Counted from the first letter of the stretch, positions 1 through 6,060 are shown. The stretch: 8,160 bases of DNA from an uncultured Clostridia bacterium (GCA_947175655.1 CAMWNQ010000074.1:1-8160), one strand, 5' to 3'. The notes: generated from the sequence alone by a model not told the origin. Numbers and translations are program-made.

Positions 1-93
1 GTAGTTTTCTACAGTACTGTAAAGAAAAATGAAATAAACAAAGATGAAAATACGTTCAATATTTTTGATATGGAAATAAAAATTTTTGAATAG
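1..93 (+). CDS. C-terminal end of an unidentified gene (partial)
   Basis: Frame 1 is open from the window edge for 30 codons and ends with TAG at 91-93. The tail is rich in Lys, Asn, Glu and Ile and ends DMEIKIFE. No motif is recognisable and the start lies outside the window. A good rho-independent terminator begins about 15 bases after the stop, which supports this being the real 3' end of a plus-strand gene. Function unknown. The reading frame could be accidental given its short visible length, but the terminator placement argues for a gene. Confidence 0.5.
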   Translation, partial: VVFYSTVKKNEINKDENTFNIFDMEIKIFE

Positions 94-105
94 CAAAAAT
101 AAAAA

Positions 106-136
106 AGCGGGCATTTTTAATGCCTGTTTTATTTTT
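106..136 (+). terminator. Rho-independent terminator after the partial gene
   Basis: CGGGCATT (108-115) pairs with AATGCCTG (119-126), with one G-T wobble and a 3-base loop, followed by a T-rich tract (127-136). It separates the partial gene at 1-93 from the small ORF at 214. The interval 137-197 is AT-rich; I see no convincing promoter in it, although one must exist if the small ORF is transcribed independently. Confidence 0.8.
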
Positions 137-213
137 ATGTTAAATTTTAAATATGGAATAAAAACTGAAAACGGTGAGATAATATTATTAATATCGCAGA
201 GGAGGTTTTCATT

Positions 214-327
214 ATGGAAGAAAACATAAAAATTTATCTTCCTCCATCAAAAAAGAGAATTCCGGAATACTCAGATGACGAGGAAGTAAAAATTTATGTA
301 TCAAAAAGCATTCAAGGGCGGACATAA
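214..327 (+). CDS. Small 37-residue charged protein, unknown function
   Basis: ATG at 214 opens a 37-codon frame ending in TAA at 325-327. It is preceded by AGAGGAGG at 198-205, eight bases from the ATG, one of the strongest ribosome binding sites in the window, and this is the main reason to believe it is translated. The peptide is hydrophilic, without a signal peptide or membrane segment, and contains a loose internal repeat (KIYLPPSK near residue 6, KIYVSKS near residue 26) around an acidic patch, SDDEE. It ends in GRT. The last three sense codons form the 5' arm of a terminator hairpin and the stop codon lies in its loop. No family recognised. It could be a free small protein, the remnant C-terminus or N-terminus of a larger gene, or a leader peptide. 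Confidence 0.6.
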   Translation: MEENIKIYLPPSKKRIPEYSDDEEVKIYVSKSIQGRT

Positions 328-341
328 CCGCCCGTTTTTTT
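316..341 (+). terminator. Terminator overlapping the stop codon of the small ORF
   Basis: GGGCGG (316-321) pairs perfectly with CCGCCC (328-333) around a 6-base loop that contains the TAA stop; G334 and seven T residues (335-341) follow. It is a canonical plus-strand terminator. On the minus strand the hairpin lies 12 bases beyond the znuB stop, but there it is followed by TTGAATG and not by a T-run, so it would be at best a weak terminator for the zinc operon. Confidence 0.88.
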
Positions 342-345
342 GTAT

Positions 346-1176
346 TCAGTTTCTTACAGTCAGTTTTCCGATAATTGAGAATATAATAAAAAATACTGCA
401 TTTACTATTACTATGCTTGCCCCTGGAGTCGTATTCATAAGAAGTGACATAAACATACCTATCAGAAAACTTGTAACTGATATAAGAGCAGATATTATTA
501 CAACTCCCCTGAAACTCTTACATACTCTCATTGCCGTGAGTGATGGTATTACTATAAGACTGGATATCAGAAGTGAACCCATCATCATCATTCCAAGTAC
601 CACTGTTACTGCTGTAAGTACTGCAAAAATCATATTATATACACCTGCATTAACGCCTGTAGCCTTTGCAAAATTTTCATCAAATGTAACTGAAAAAATT
701 CTATTGTAAAGAAATATGAATGCAAGTATTACTATTATTGACATTGCCACACTTATTATAACATCTTCCTTGCTCATAGCAAGAATGCTTCCGAACATAT
801 AGTGACTTACATCATTTGTCATTCCGGCTTTTGAGGAAACCAGTATTCCTATAGAAAGTGCAGTTGTGGAAAACAGTGCTATTGCAGAATCACCGTGAAG
901 TTTATTGTTTTCATTCAGTCGCAGGAGTATAAAAGCTGATATTATTACAACAGGTAATGCCACTTTAAGAGGTGCAAGGTTCATTACTGATGCAACTGAT
1001 AAAGCACCGTAGCCGATATGTGAAAGACCGTCACCAATCATAGAATATTTTTTCAGTACAAGTGTAACTCCGAGAAGAGATGCACATATCGTAACGGCAA
1101 TTCCCCCGATTAATGCCGGAAAAATTATAGCCCTGAAAAACTCTGGTTCAAACATTAACTTTAAATTTTCATTCAT
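346..1176 (-). CDS. znuB: Zinc ABC transporter permease, ABC-3 family
   Basis: This 276-residue protein is the membrane channel of a ZnuABC-type metal importer, of normal length for the ABC-3 family. It is almost wholly hydrophobic, with about eight membrane segments. Family signatures visible include MIGDGLSHIGYGAL (46-59), the cytoplasmic coupling region around FDENFAKATGV (165-175), the Met-rich run GMMMMGSLLISS (195-206) and TTPGASIVI (249-257). The start at 1176 has GGAGGAAA upstream (1186-1193) and lies 27 bases after znuC, so it is translated from the same transcript. It pairs with the ATPase at 1204-1899 and receives metal from the lipoprotein at 1892-2896. Zinc rather than manganese is inferred from the His-rich binding protein and the zur-like regulator in the same operon. 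Confidence 0.92.
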   Translation of the reverse strand: MNENLKLMFEPEFFRAIIFPALIGGIAVTICASLLGVTLVLKKYSMIGDGLSHIGYGALSVASVMNLAPLKVALPVVIISAFILLRLNENNKLHGDSAIALFSTTALSIGILVSSKAGMTNDVSHYMFGSILAMSKEDVIISVAMSIIVILAFIFLYNRIFSVTFDENFAKATGVNAGVYNMIFAVLTAVTVVLGMMMMGSLLISSLIVIPSLTAMRVCKSFRGVVIISALISVTSFLIGMFMSLLMNTTPGASIVIVNAVFFIIFSIIGKLTVRN

Positions 1177-1203
1177 AAAAAAATATTTCCTCCATTTAAA
1201 ACA

Positions 1204-1899
1204 TCATATAAAACGACTACCAATTTCAGATTTCAGATACTCATTGGAAGTTCCGAAAAAATAACCTGTCTTTTTGAGATGAAGAACATGTGAGGCATTT
1301 TCAACAGAATTCTGTATATCGTGTGAAATCATTATTACAGCTATTTTATATTTCTGATTGAGTTCCGATATTACAGAATAAAGCTCAGCTGATGCCAGAG
1401 GGTCAAGAGCTGTGACAGGTTCATCAAGAAGTATGAGTTTTTTCGTTGCACACAACGCTCTGGCAAGAAGAACTCTTTGCTGTTGTCCTCCGGAAAGTTC
1501 ACGGTAAGAACGTAATTTTAGGTCAAATATTCCAAGTTTCTGCATACTTTCATCAGCACTCTTTTTCTCTTTTGATGTATAAAATGGATAATATCCCCTG
1601 CTGTTAAGACAACCCGACAAAACTACTTCTTTTACTGTTGCCGGAAATCCTTTCTGTAATTGTGTTTGCTGTGGAAGATATCCTATATCCGTCTGACTCA
1701 GACCCTCACCCATTATAATATTTCCGGAGTCTATTTTCTTGATTCCCAGAAGACATTTTACAAGTGTACTTTTACCCGAACCATTTTCACCGACTATACA
1801 TAAATAATCACCTTCATTTACTGAAAATGTAAGATTATTCAATACATTCATTCCGTCATAACTTGCTGATATATCTTTACACGAAATAAGATTATTCAT
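1204..1899 (-). CDS. znuC: Zinc ABC transporter ATP-binding protein
   Basis: This 231-residue cytoplasmic ATPase powers metal import through the ZnuB-like permease. All ABC elements are present: Walker A GENGSGKST (37-45), the Q-loop at PQQ (76-78), signature LSGGQQQR (135-142), Walker B LILLDEP (155-161) with the catalytic Glu at 160, the D-loop TALD and the switch His in ISHD (191-194). Its ATG (1897-1899) lies inside the 3' end of znuA, so the two genes overlap by 8 bases and are probably translationally coupled. The ribosome binding site is an unusual G-run (GGGGG) within the znuA tail. Nothing essential is missing; the family assignment is secure, the substrate is inferred from neighbours. 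Confidence 0.94.
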   Translation of the reverse strand: MNNLISCKDISASYDGMNVLNNLTFSVNEGDYLCIVGENGSGKSTLVKCLLGIKKIDSGNIIMGEGLSQTDIGYLPQQTQLQKGFPATVKEVVLSGCLNSRGYYPFYTSKEKKSADESMQKLGIFDLKLRSYRELSGGQQQRVLLARALCATKKLILLDEPVTALDPLASAELYSVISELNQKYKIAVIMISHDIQNSVENASHVLHLKKTGYFFGTSNEYLKSEIGSRFI

Positions 1900-2896
1900 T
1901 TAATAAAAGCCCCCTTTTCAGATTACTCAGATTTCTATACATAAGGTCTATATATGTAATGCCGTTTTCAAAATCTTCACCAGAAACATTATGACAGGAA
2001 TGCAACTGAAGCATTTCTGAACCTGTTGCCTCACAAAGTTTCTGTGCTACCTTTTTTGTAGAAAATTCAAGATAAAATACATTTTTTATATTATTTTCAA
2101 GAACTGCATCAATCAGAAAAGCCATTGTATGTATACTTGGTTCTGATTCTGAACTGCAACCGCTAAATGCAGAATAATAGTCCAAATGATAATCTTTTGC
2201 AAGATACCTGAATGGGAAACGGTCTCCAACAACTATAAGATTTTTATTTTCACTCTCAGCCTGTTCAGAAAATTTTTCAAATGCTTCATCAAGTTTAAAA
2301 AGTTCCTTTTCATACTTTTCAACATTGCCTGTGTATATTTGACTGTTCGGAGTATCTGCAACAATAAATGCATTCCCTACGGCTTTTGTCATTCTTATCA
2401 TATTTTCGGGAGATGTCCAGATATGTTCATCAAATTCACATTCTTCGTGTTCGTCATCTTCTTCATTATCACTGTGGCTGTGATGATGACTGTGAACGTT
2501 ATTAGTTTCCAGAATATCCACCTCATCAAGAAGTTCCGCATAATCTGAAAGTTTCAGAATGTATTTGTCTGAAGTATCCATAGATTCAAGTATTTCATCT
2601 GCCCACACTTCCCCCTCTCCGCCTATGTATATAAACATATCGCACTGTTGGATTTTAAGTATATCAAGAGGTGTAGGCTCGTATGAATGTGCTTCTGCTC
2701 CGGTACATAAAAGCATTGTTATATTTTCATCACTGCCCTTTACAGCTCTTGCCAAATCATATGCTGGAAAACAAGTCGTTACTATGGAAAGCGTATCAGT
2801 TTCATTTTGTTTGATTTTATCAATATTCGATTCTGAACAGCCATTAAAAAGTAATGTGCATAATATCAGTGATGCAGATAAAAAATATCTTTTCAT
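1892..2896 (-). CDS. znuA: Zinc-binding lipoprotein of ABC importer (ZnuA/TroA family)
   Basis: This 334-residue protein captures metal outside the membrane and delivers it to the ZnuB-like channel. The N-terminus is a lipoprotein signal with lipobox LFNGC, making Cys20 the lipidated residue. Family landmarks are GAEAHSYEPTPLD (66-78, metal ligand His70), the His- and acid-rich loop at 134-158 (HSHHHSHSD then many Asp/Glu), EHIW (157-160, ligand His158) and EFST (277-280). The third classical ligand His is not seen: the equivalent region reads GDRFPFRYLAKDY (224-236). I recall this DRFPFRY variant from Clostridia members of the family. The ATG overlaps the zur stop by 4 bases (ATGA). The His-rich loop is typical of zinc rather than manganese binders. 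Confidence 0.93.
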   Translation of the reverse strand: MKRYFLSASLILCTLLFNGCSESNIDKIKQNETDTLSIVTTCFPAYDLARAVKGSDENITMLLCTGAEAHSYEPTPLDILKIQQCDMFIYIGGEGEVWADEILESMDTSDKYILKLSDYAELLDEVDILETNNVHSHHHSHSDNEEDDEHEECEFDEHIWTSPENMIRMTKAVGNAFIVADTPNSQIYTGNVEKYEKELFKLDEAFEKFSEQAESENKNLIVVGDRFPFRYLAKDYHLDYYSAFSGCSSESEPSIHTMAFLIDAVLENNIKNVFYLEFSTKKVAQKLCEATGSEMLQLHSCHNVSGEDFENGITYIDLMYRNLSNLKRGLLLNE

Positions 2897-3312
2897 TTTT
2901 CAGCTCCCTTCTGAATTTTATTGCATTCCACACATTGTCCATAAAATACAGTTTTGGAACTATCAACAATAAATCCGTGATTCTCAAAAATATGTGAGTT
3001 TATTTCATTCAATAAGTGACAGTCAAGATGTATAAGTTTTCCACAGGAAATGCATTTCAAATGATAATGTTCAAAGCATTTACTGTCATTGCCTGTATAC
3101 TGATAACAAGCTCCGGAACGACCGTCAAGCACATACTTTCTTACAAATCCCTGTTCAACGAGTCTGTCAAGCTGACGGTAAACTGTTGCTGTTCCAACGG
3201 GAGTGCCGGCATTATTCATAAAATTACAGATTTCCTGTACTGTTATATGTTCTGATGAGTTTTCGTGCAGAAATTTTAAAAGTATTTCTTTTTGTCTTGT
3301 ATTATAACTCAT
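2893..3312 (-). CDS. zur: Fur-family metal repressor, probable Zur
   Basis: This 139-residue cytoplasmic repressor has the normal Fur/Zur length. The N-terminal winged helix contains the family DNA-reading segment GTPVGTATVYRQLDRL (36-51). The C-terminal metal domain shows HYHLKCISCGKLIHLDC (82-98) and a second CVEC pair (127-130), giving the two CxxC motifs of a structural zinc site plus the His residues of the regulatory site. I chose the ATG at 3312 because AGGTGA lies seven bases upstream; an upstream extension to 3366 adds 18 residues ahead of the conserved MSYNTRQKEILL and runs through the operator. It is first in an operon with znuA, znuC and znuB, and its promoter carries a Fur-type box, so it most likely represses its own operon when zinc is sufficient. 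PerR or Fur function cannot be excluded from sequence alone. Confidence 0.9.
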   Translation of the reverse strand: MSYNTRQKEILLKFLHENSSEHITVQEICNFMNNAGTPVGTATVYRQLDRLVEQGFVRKYVLDGRSGACYQYTGNDSKCFEHYHLKCISCGKLIHLDCHLLNEINSHIFENHGFIVDSSKTVFYGQCVECNKIQKGAEK

Positions 3313-3317
3313 AATTA

Positions 3318-3323
3318 TCACCT
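3318..3323 (-). promoter_or_regulatory. Ribosome binding site that fixes the zur start
   Basis: On the minus strand AGGTGA stands seven bases before the ATG at 3312. It supports this start over the upstream in-frame ATGs at 3360 and 3366, which lie within or next to the operator and close to the expected transcription start. Confidence 0.75.
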
Positions 3324-3344
3324 GACTTAAATATATTTTTAATT

Positions 3345-3359
3345 TGAAAACGATTTTCA
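3345..3359 (-). promoter_or_regulatory. Fur/Zur-type operator of the zinc operon
   Basis: TGAAAACGATTTTCA (plus strand) is an inverted repeat of the 7-1-7 kind used by Fur-family repressors, with a single imperfect pair. It starts about 8 bases downstream of the -10 element, covering the expected transcription start, so bound repressor would block initiation. It is the only such repeat at the head of this operon and the operon encodes a Fur-family protein, which makes autoregulation the simplest reading. Confidence 0.78.
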
Positions 3360-3366
3360 TTTTCAT

Positions 3367-3395
3367 ATTGTATCACATTATACCTACAATGTCAA
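3367..3395 (-). promoter_or_regulatory. Sigma-A promoter of the zur-znuACB operon
   Basis: On the minus strand TTGACA (3390-3395) and TACAAT (3367-3372) are separated by exactly 17 bases. The -35 is a perfect match and the -10 differs at one position. A TATAAT also occurs inside the spacer, but at a spacing too short for this -35. No other promoter is needed for the four genes. Confidence 0.88.
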
Positions 3396-3401
3396 GCATC
3401 A

Positions 3402-3438
3402 GAATAAAAAAATTACACCTTCCGTTTTAGGAAGGTGT
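3402..3438 (-). terminator. Terminator of the LRR/dockerin operon
   Basis: ACACCTTCC (3415-3423) and GGAAGGTGT (3430-3438) form a perfect 9-base stem with a 6-base loop. On the minus strand it is followed by AA and seven T residues (plus-strand A-run 3406-3412). It lies about 50 bases after the stop of the cohesin-like/dockerin gene and just before the zinc operon promoter, insulating one operon from the next. Confidence 0.9.
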
Positions 3439-3494
3439 ATCTTATTTATAATGTATAATTCATAATTATGAATTATTAATTCTTAATTTATAAT
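3439..3494 (-). repeat. Degenerate heptanucleotide array at a stop codon (array 1)
   Basis: Read on the minus strand, this stretch divides into eight 7-base units of the type ATTxxxA, among them ATTATAA, ATTCATA, ATTATGA and ATTATAC; the distal unit is weak. The first unit contains the last Leu codon and the TAA stop of the gene at 3488-4474. The array fills the whole space between that stop and the terminator stem. Units resemble those in the arrays at 4491-4525 and 8074-8108. Confidence 0.7.
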
Positions 3495-3691
3495 TGTTCA
3501 AGGATTTTTGCGAGGTACTGTTGTATCGTAAGTGCATCATTCGCAGTAAGTCCGTCACCAGTATTATGTACGTCAGCATTTTTTATACACTGTTCATCAA
3601 GTTTGTTGGCATCAGGATTTCCGACATATGATGCTACTGCTACAACGTCTGCTACATCTAACAAACTGTCATTGTTTGCATCACCTTTTTT
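3488..3691 (-). repeat. Duplicated dockerin-coding segment, copy 1
   Basis: This 204-base segment encodes the dockerin of the cohesin-like protein and is closely similar, codon by codon, to 4519-4722, which encodes the dockerin of the upstream gene; 61 of 67 residues are the same. The similarity starts at the KKGDAN junction after the linker and ends at the stop codon. Confidence 0.85.
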
Positions 3692-4474
3692 TATATCATT
3701 ATTGACTGTTGTTGATGTAGTCGTTTCAGATGTTGTATATGAAGATGTTGTTGTAGTGATTGTAGTTGATGATGATAATGTAGTTGATTCAGTAGTTGAT
3801 GTAGTTGAACTTGTTGTTGTGGTTGTGGTGATTGTTATGCTTGTAGTAGTGGTGGTGGTTTCAGATGTCATTGTTGTTACTTCCGGAATTATAACAGTCC
3901 CGCCGTTCCAATTTGCGAATGCATAATCCTGCATATCTTGATTTCTACTACGGTCAGTAAACATATCATTTTCAAAATATATAAATTCAAAATCATATCT
4001 TGTACCAGCTTTTGCATCTTCTGGCACTTTAAAGTAAAATGTTGCAATTGTACCGTCATATCCATAATCACCGTTACTACTTGTAGCAATAAATATGCAG
4101 TTTTCATTTTCATCAAGTCCATCAATCTTATAAGGAAAGAAATCAGGATTTACTGGTCTTACTTCATAACCTCTGATATCTAAACCGGCATCACCTTTTT
4201 CAAAAAGAATTCTGCCATCAGGTCTAAACTCCAGTTCCAGTCTGGAGTCATATGTAAAATGAATTCCTGATGAACACCAGCCCTGTGTACCTGAAACATT
4301 ATATTGAAGTTCCACAATTTCCCCTGCTTCGGCTTCATATATTTTCTGACCATTCGGACGAAGTTCAAGAAGCGGATAACCGGAGGCATCTGCATTAAAA
4401 TTATTATAATAAGGAACCGCACCACTTAAAATCGTACCTGTAAGAACACTGGCTATAATTTTTCTGACTTGCAT
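3488..4474 (-). CDS. Secreted cohesin-like / Thr-rich linker / dockerin protein (adaptor scaffoldin candidate)
   Basis: This 328-residue protein starts with a signal peptide (1-30, hydrophobic IIASVLTGTILSGAV, probable cleavage after ADA). Residues about 35-197 form a beta-rich domain with the look of a Ruminococcus cohesin: VELQYNVSG early, a central FTYDSRLEL, and the late pattern GTIATFYFKVPEDAKAGTRYD followed by NGGTVIIPE. A Thr/Ser linker (199-257) leads to a type I dockerin (262-328) with calcium loop GDANNDSLLDVAD (264-276) and a second loop DVHNTGDGLTAND (301-313). Cohesin plus dockerin in one polypeptide is the layout of adaptor scaffoldins such as ScaC of R. flavefaciens, which dock on a larger scaffold and recruit another dockerin protein. 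It is the second gene of a two-gene operon, 44 bases after the LRR/dockerin gene. The start at 4474 was preferred over the ATG at 4483, which overlaps the ribosome binding site. The cohesin call rests on pattern, not a search; another beta-sandwich module is possible. Confidence 0.8.
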   Translation of the reverse strand: MQVRKIIASVLTGTILSGAVPYYNNFNADASGYPLLELRPNGQKIYEAEAGEIVELQYNVSGTQGWCSSGIHFTYDSRLELEFRPDGRILFEKGDAGLDIRGYEVRPVNPDFFPYKIDGLDENENCIFIATSSNGDYGYDGTIATFYFKVPEDAKAGTRYDFEFIYFENDMFTDRSRNQDMQDYAFANWNGGTVIIPEVTTMTSETTTTTTSITITTTTTTSSTTSTTESTTLSSSTTITTTTSSYTTSETTTSTTVNNDIKKGDANNDSLLDVADVVAVASYVGNPDANKLDEQCIKNADVHNTGDGLTANDALTIQQYLAKILEQL

Positions 4475-4482
4475 TGCAAACA

Positions 4483-4490
4483 TCTCCTTT
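4483..4490 (-). promoter_or_regulatory. Ribosome binding site that fixes the start of the cohesin-like gene
   Basis: Minus-strand AAAGGAGA ends at 4483, overlapping the first possible ATG (4481-4483). The second ATG (4472-4474), three codons on, stands 8 bases after GGAGA, the normal spacing, and gives a cleaner signal peptide (MQVRKIIASV). The site follows directly on the heptad array of the preceding gene. Confidence 0.8.
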
Positions 4491-4525
4491 TTTTAATTCA
4501 TAATTCATAATGCATAATTCATAAT
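4491..4525 (-). repeat. Heptanucleotide array between two dockerin genes (array 2)
   Basis: On the minus strand four clean 7-base units (ATTATGA, ATTATGC, ATTATGA, ATTATGA) and a decayed fifth (ATTAAAA) follow one another. The first unit contains the final Leu codon and TGA stop of the LRR/dockerin gene. The array and the following ribosome binding site make up essentially all of the spacer between the two genes. Confidence 0.85.
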
Positions 4526-4722
4526 TGTTCAATGATTTTTGCGAGGTACTGCTGTATCATAAGTGCATCATTCGCAGTAAGTCCGTCACCTGTATTATGT
4601 ACATCAGCATTTTTTATACACTGTGCATCAAGCTTATTAGCATTCGGATTTCCGACATATGACGCTACTGCTACAACGTCTGCTACGTCCAGCAACCCGT
4701 CACCATTCGCATCGCCTTTTTT
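4519..4722 (-). repeat. Duplicated dockerin-coding segment, copy 2
   Basis: This is the partner of 3488-3691. The six residue changes between the copies include NGDG for NNDS inside the first calcium loop. Both recognition pairs in the loops (V-A in the first, A-N in the second) are unchanged, so both dockerins should bind the same kind of cohesin. Confidence 0.85.
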
Positions 4723-5991
4723 TGTACTTCCGGTATCTGCAACAGGCGGTTTGACTGTTACTTTACATTCACAATAAACATCATTTATAACAGCATAGAT
4801 TGTAGCTTGTCCCTCTGAAAGTCCTTTTACATATCCGTTTTCAACAACTGCAACTTCCTCATCACTTGAAACCCAGATAATATTTTCAGGATTATCACAG
4901 TTAAGAACTATAAGTTCCCTGCTGTCGTTTGCTCTTATACTGATTTCTTTCGGAATTACTGTCGGAATTTTTTTCACAGTGGTATTTGTAGTAATTGTAG
5001 TTGATGTTAATGGCGGTGCCATTGTTGTCATCCATAACGTTGTCGTAGTGTTATTAGTTATAATAGTTGATGTTAATGGTGGTGCCATTGTTGTTATCCA
5101 TAATGTTGTCGTAGTAGTTGTTGTTGGCATTGTAGTAGTAATTGTAGTAGTTGTTAAACTGTAATAAGTTCCCATATTATAATATGGATTTCCATTTTGA
5201 TTTGCATAATCAAGAGCGGTTGAATCTCCCCAGCCGTATATGGTTGTTCCCTCCGGAATTTTAGCATCAGACATCTCACATTCAGGATTTCTAATATCTA
5301 TTTCTTTCAGACTTGTACAGTTCATAAATGCATGGCTTCCAATTGACTTAACACTTTCTGGAATTTTTATCTCTTCTAAACCTATGCAACCAGCAAACAT
5401 ATAATCGCCAATTAATATAGCACCGTCCTGAATTATTACCTTTTCTAAATTCCTGCAATCAGAAAACATTTGCCTTTCCATTGATGTAATACTATTCGGT
5501 ATTGTTACCTTTCTTAAATTCAGACAAACAGCAAATGCATTGTGTCCAACAGATTTAACACTATCTGGTATTGTTATCTCTGTTATTGAATAACAACTAC
5601 CAAATGCAACATTTCCAATTGATGTAACACTGTCTGGTATCTTAATCTCTTTCAGATTTTCACAGTAACTGAATGCAAAATCTCCGATTGACGTAACGCC
5701 ATATGGTATTACTACATATTCTGATTTTATGCGCTCAAATGCATTATTTCCAATATGAGTAACTGGAAGACCCTCTATTTTACTTGGAATAATAACAACT
5801 GTATCTGATGTAGCACAACCTATAATTTCTATATGGTCATCATATTTGTTATATTTTAAACTTTCGTACGTTCCTGTTTCCACAGCCTCAGCTATAAGAA
5901 CAGTATTATTTATTATACCTGAATAATATGGAATACCGCCCATAAATATCACACTGGCGAGAATTCCTGACATAATTTTTTTAATTTTCAT
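4519..5991 (-). CDS. Secreted BspA-like LRR / Big_2 / dockerin protein
   Basis: This 490-residue exported protein has a signal peptide (1-36, probable cleavage after AEA). Residues about 41-275 are a BspA-type LRR_5 domain: an N-cap with VVIIPSKIEGLPVTHIG, then repeats of about 23 residues of the form IPDSVTSIGNVAFGSC, closed by the usual cap IPEGTTIYGWGDSTALDYA (245-263). A Thr-rich linker (280-339) holds a 22-residue tandem repeat. Residues about 343-415 look like a Big_2 Ig-like domain (ENIIWVSSDEEVAVVENGYVKGL pattern in 370-391). A dockerin (424-490) ends it, with calcium residues D427, N429, D431, D435 and D438. The dockerin should anchor the protein to a cohesin of a cellulosome-like scaffold; LRR_5 and Big_2 domains suggest binding or adhesion, not catalysis. 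It is first in the operon, with GGGAGGG (5998-6004) ahead of the ATG. Confidence 0.9.
   Translation of the reverse strand: MKIKKIMSGILASVIFMGGIPYYSGIINNTVLIAEAVETGTYESLKYNKYDDHIEIIGCATSDTVVIIPSKIEGLPVTHIGNNAFERIKSEYVVIPYGVTSIGDFAFSYCENLKEIKIPDSVTSIGNVAFGSCYSITEITIPDSVKSVGHNAFAVCLNLRKVTIPNSITSMERQMFSDCRNLEKVIIQDGAILIGDYMFAGCIGLEEIKIPESVKSIGSHAFMNCTSLKEIDIRNPECEMSDAKIPEGTTIYGWGDSTALDYANQNGNPYYNMGTYYSLTTTTITTTMPTTTTTTTLWITTMAPPLTSTIITNNTTTTLWMTTMAPPLTSTTITTNTTVKKIPTVIPKEISIRANDSRELIVLNCDNPENIIWVSSDEEVAVVENGYVKGLSEGQATIYAVINDVYCECKVTVKPPVADTGSTKKGDANGDGLLDVADVVAVASYVGNPNANKLDAQCIKNADVHNTGDGLTANDALMIQQYLAKIIEQL
4998..5115 (-). repeat. In-frame 66-base tandem repeat in the Thr-rich linker
   Basis: A 52-base unit at 4998-5049 recurs at 5064-5115 with three C/T differences, giving a 66-base (22-codon) period. 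It encodes LW(I/M)TTMAPPLTST twice, at residues 297-309 and 319-331 of the LRR/dockerin protein. The Trp and Pro-Pro are unusual in an otherwise Thr-only linker. The intervening sequence is more diverged. Confidence 0.85.
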
Positions 5992-6020
5992 AAATTACCC
6001 TCCCATATTTTATAATTTTT

Positions 6021-6049
6021 ATTATATCATATTGTTTTTATAATGTAAA
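6021..6049 (-). promoter_or_regulatory. Sigma-A promoter of the LRR/dockerin operon
   Basis: On the minus strand TTTACA (6044-6049) and a perfect TATAAT (6021-6026) are separated by 17 bases. The transcript would start about 20-25 bases before the ribosome binding site at 5998-6004. No operator-like palindrome is visible. Confidence 0.85.
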
Positions 6050-6060
6050 TACATAATACT

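Noticed and set aside
137..197. Promoter for the small ORF
   Set aside because: The stretch is AT-rich with many partial -10 matches, but no pair with a -35 at 16-18 bases stands out.
296..709. Plus-strand ORF of 137 codons overlapping znuB
   Set aside because: It runs through a strong terminator and lies antisense to a well-supported permease gene; no ribosome binding site.
2559..2972. Plus-strand ORF opposite znuA and the zur tail
   Set aside because: It is antisense to two conserved genes with no initiation signal of its own.
3313..3366. N-terminal extension of zur to an ATG at 3366
   Set aside because: The extension passes through the operator and lies at or before the expected transcription start; the ATG at 3312 has a proper ribosome binding site and fits family length.
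3439..3494. Repeat array as a CRISPR
   Set aside because: Units are 7 bases and directly tandem, without spacers; no cas genes nearby.
3603..3926. Plus-strand Val-rich ORF of 107 codons
   Set aside because: It is antisense to the Thr/Ser linker and dockerin of the minus-strand gene; Thr codons read backwards give Val-rich frames. No ribosome binding site.
4979..5164. Plus-strand Val-rich repeat ORF
   Set aside because: It is the antisense shadow of the Thr-rich linker and its 66-base repeat.
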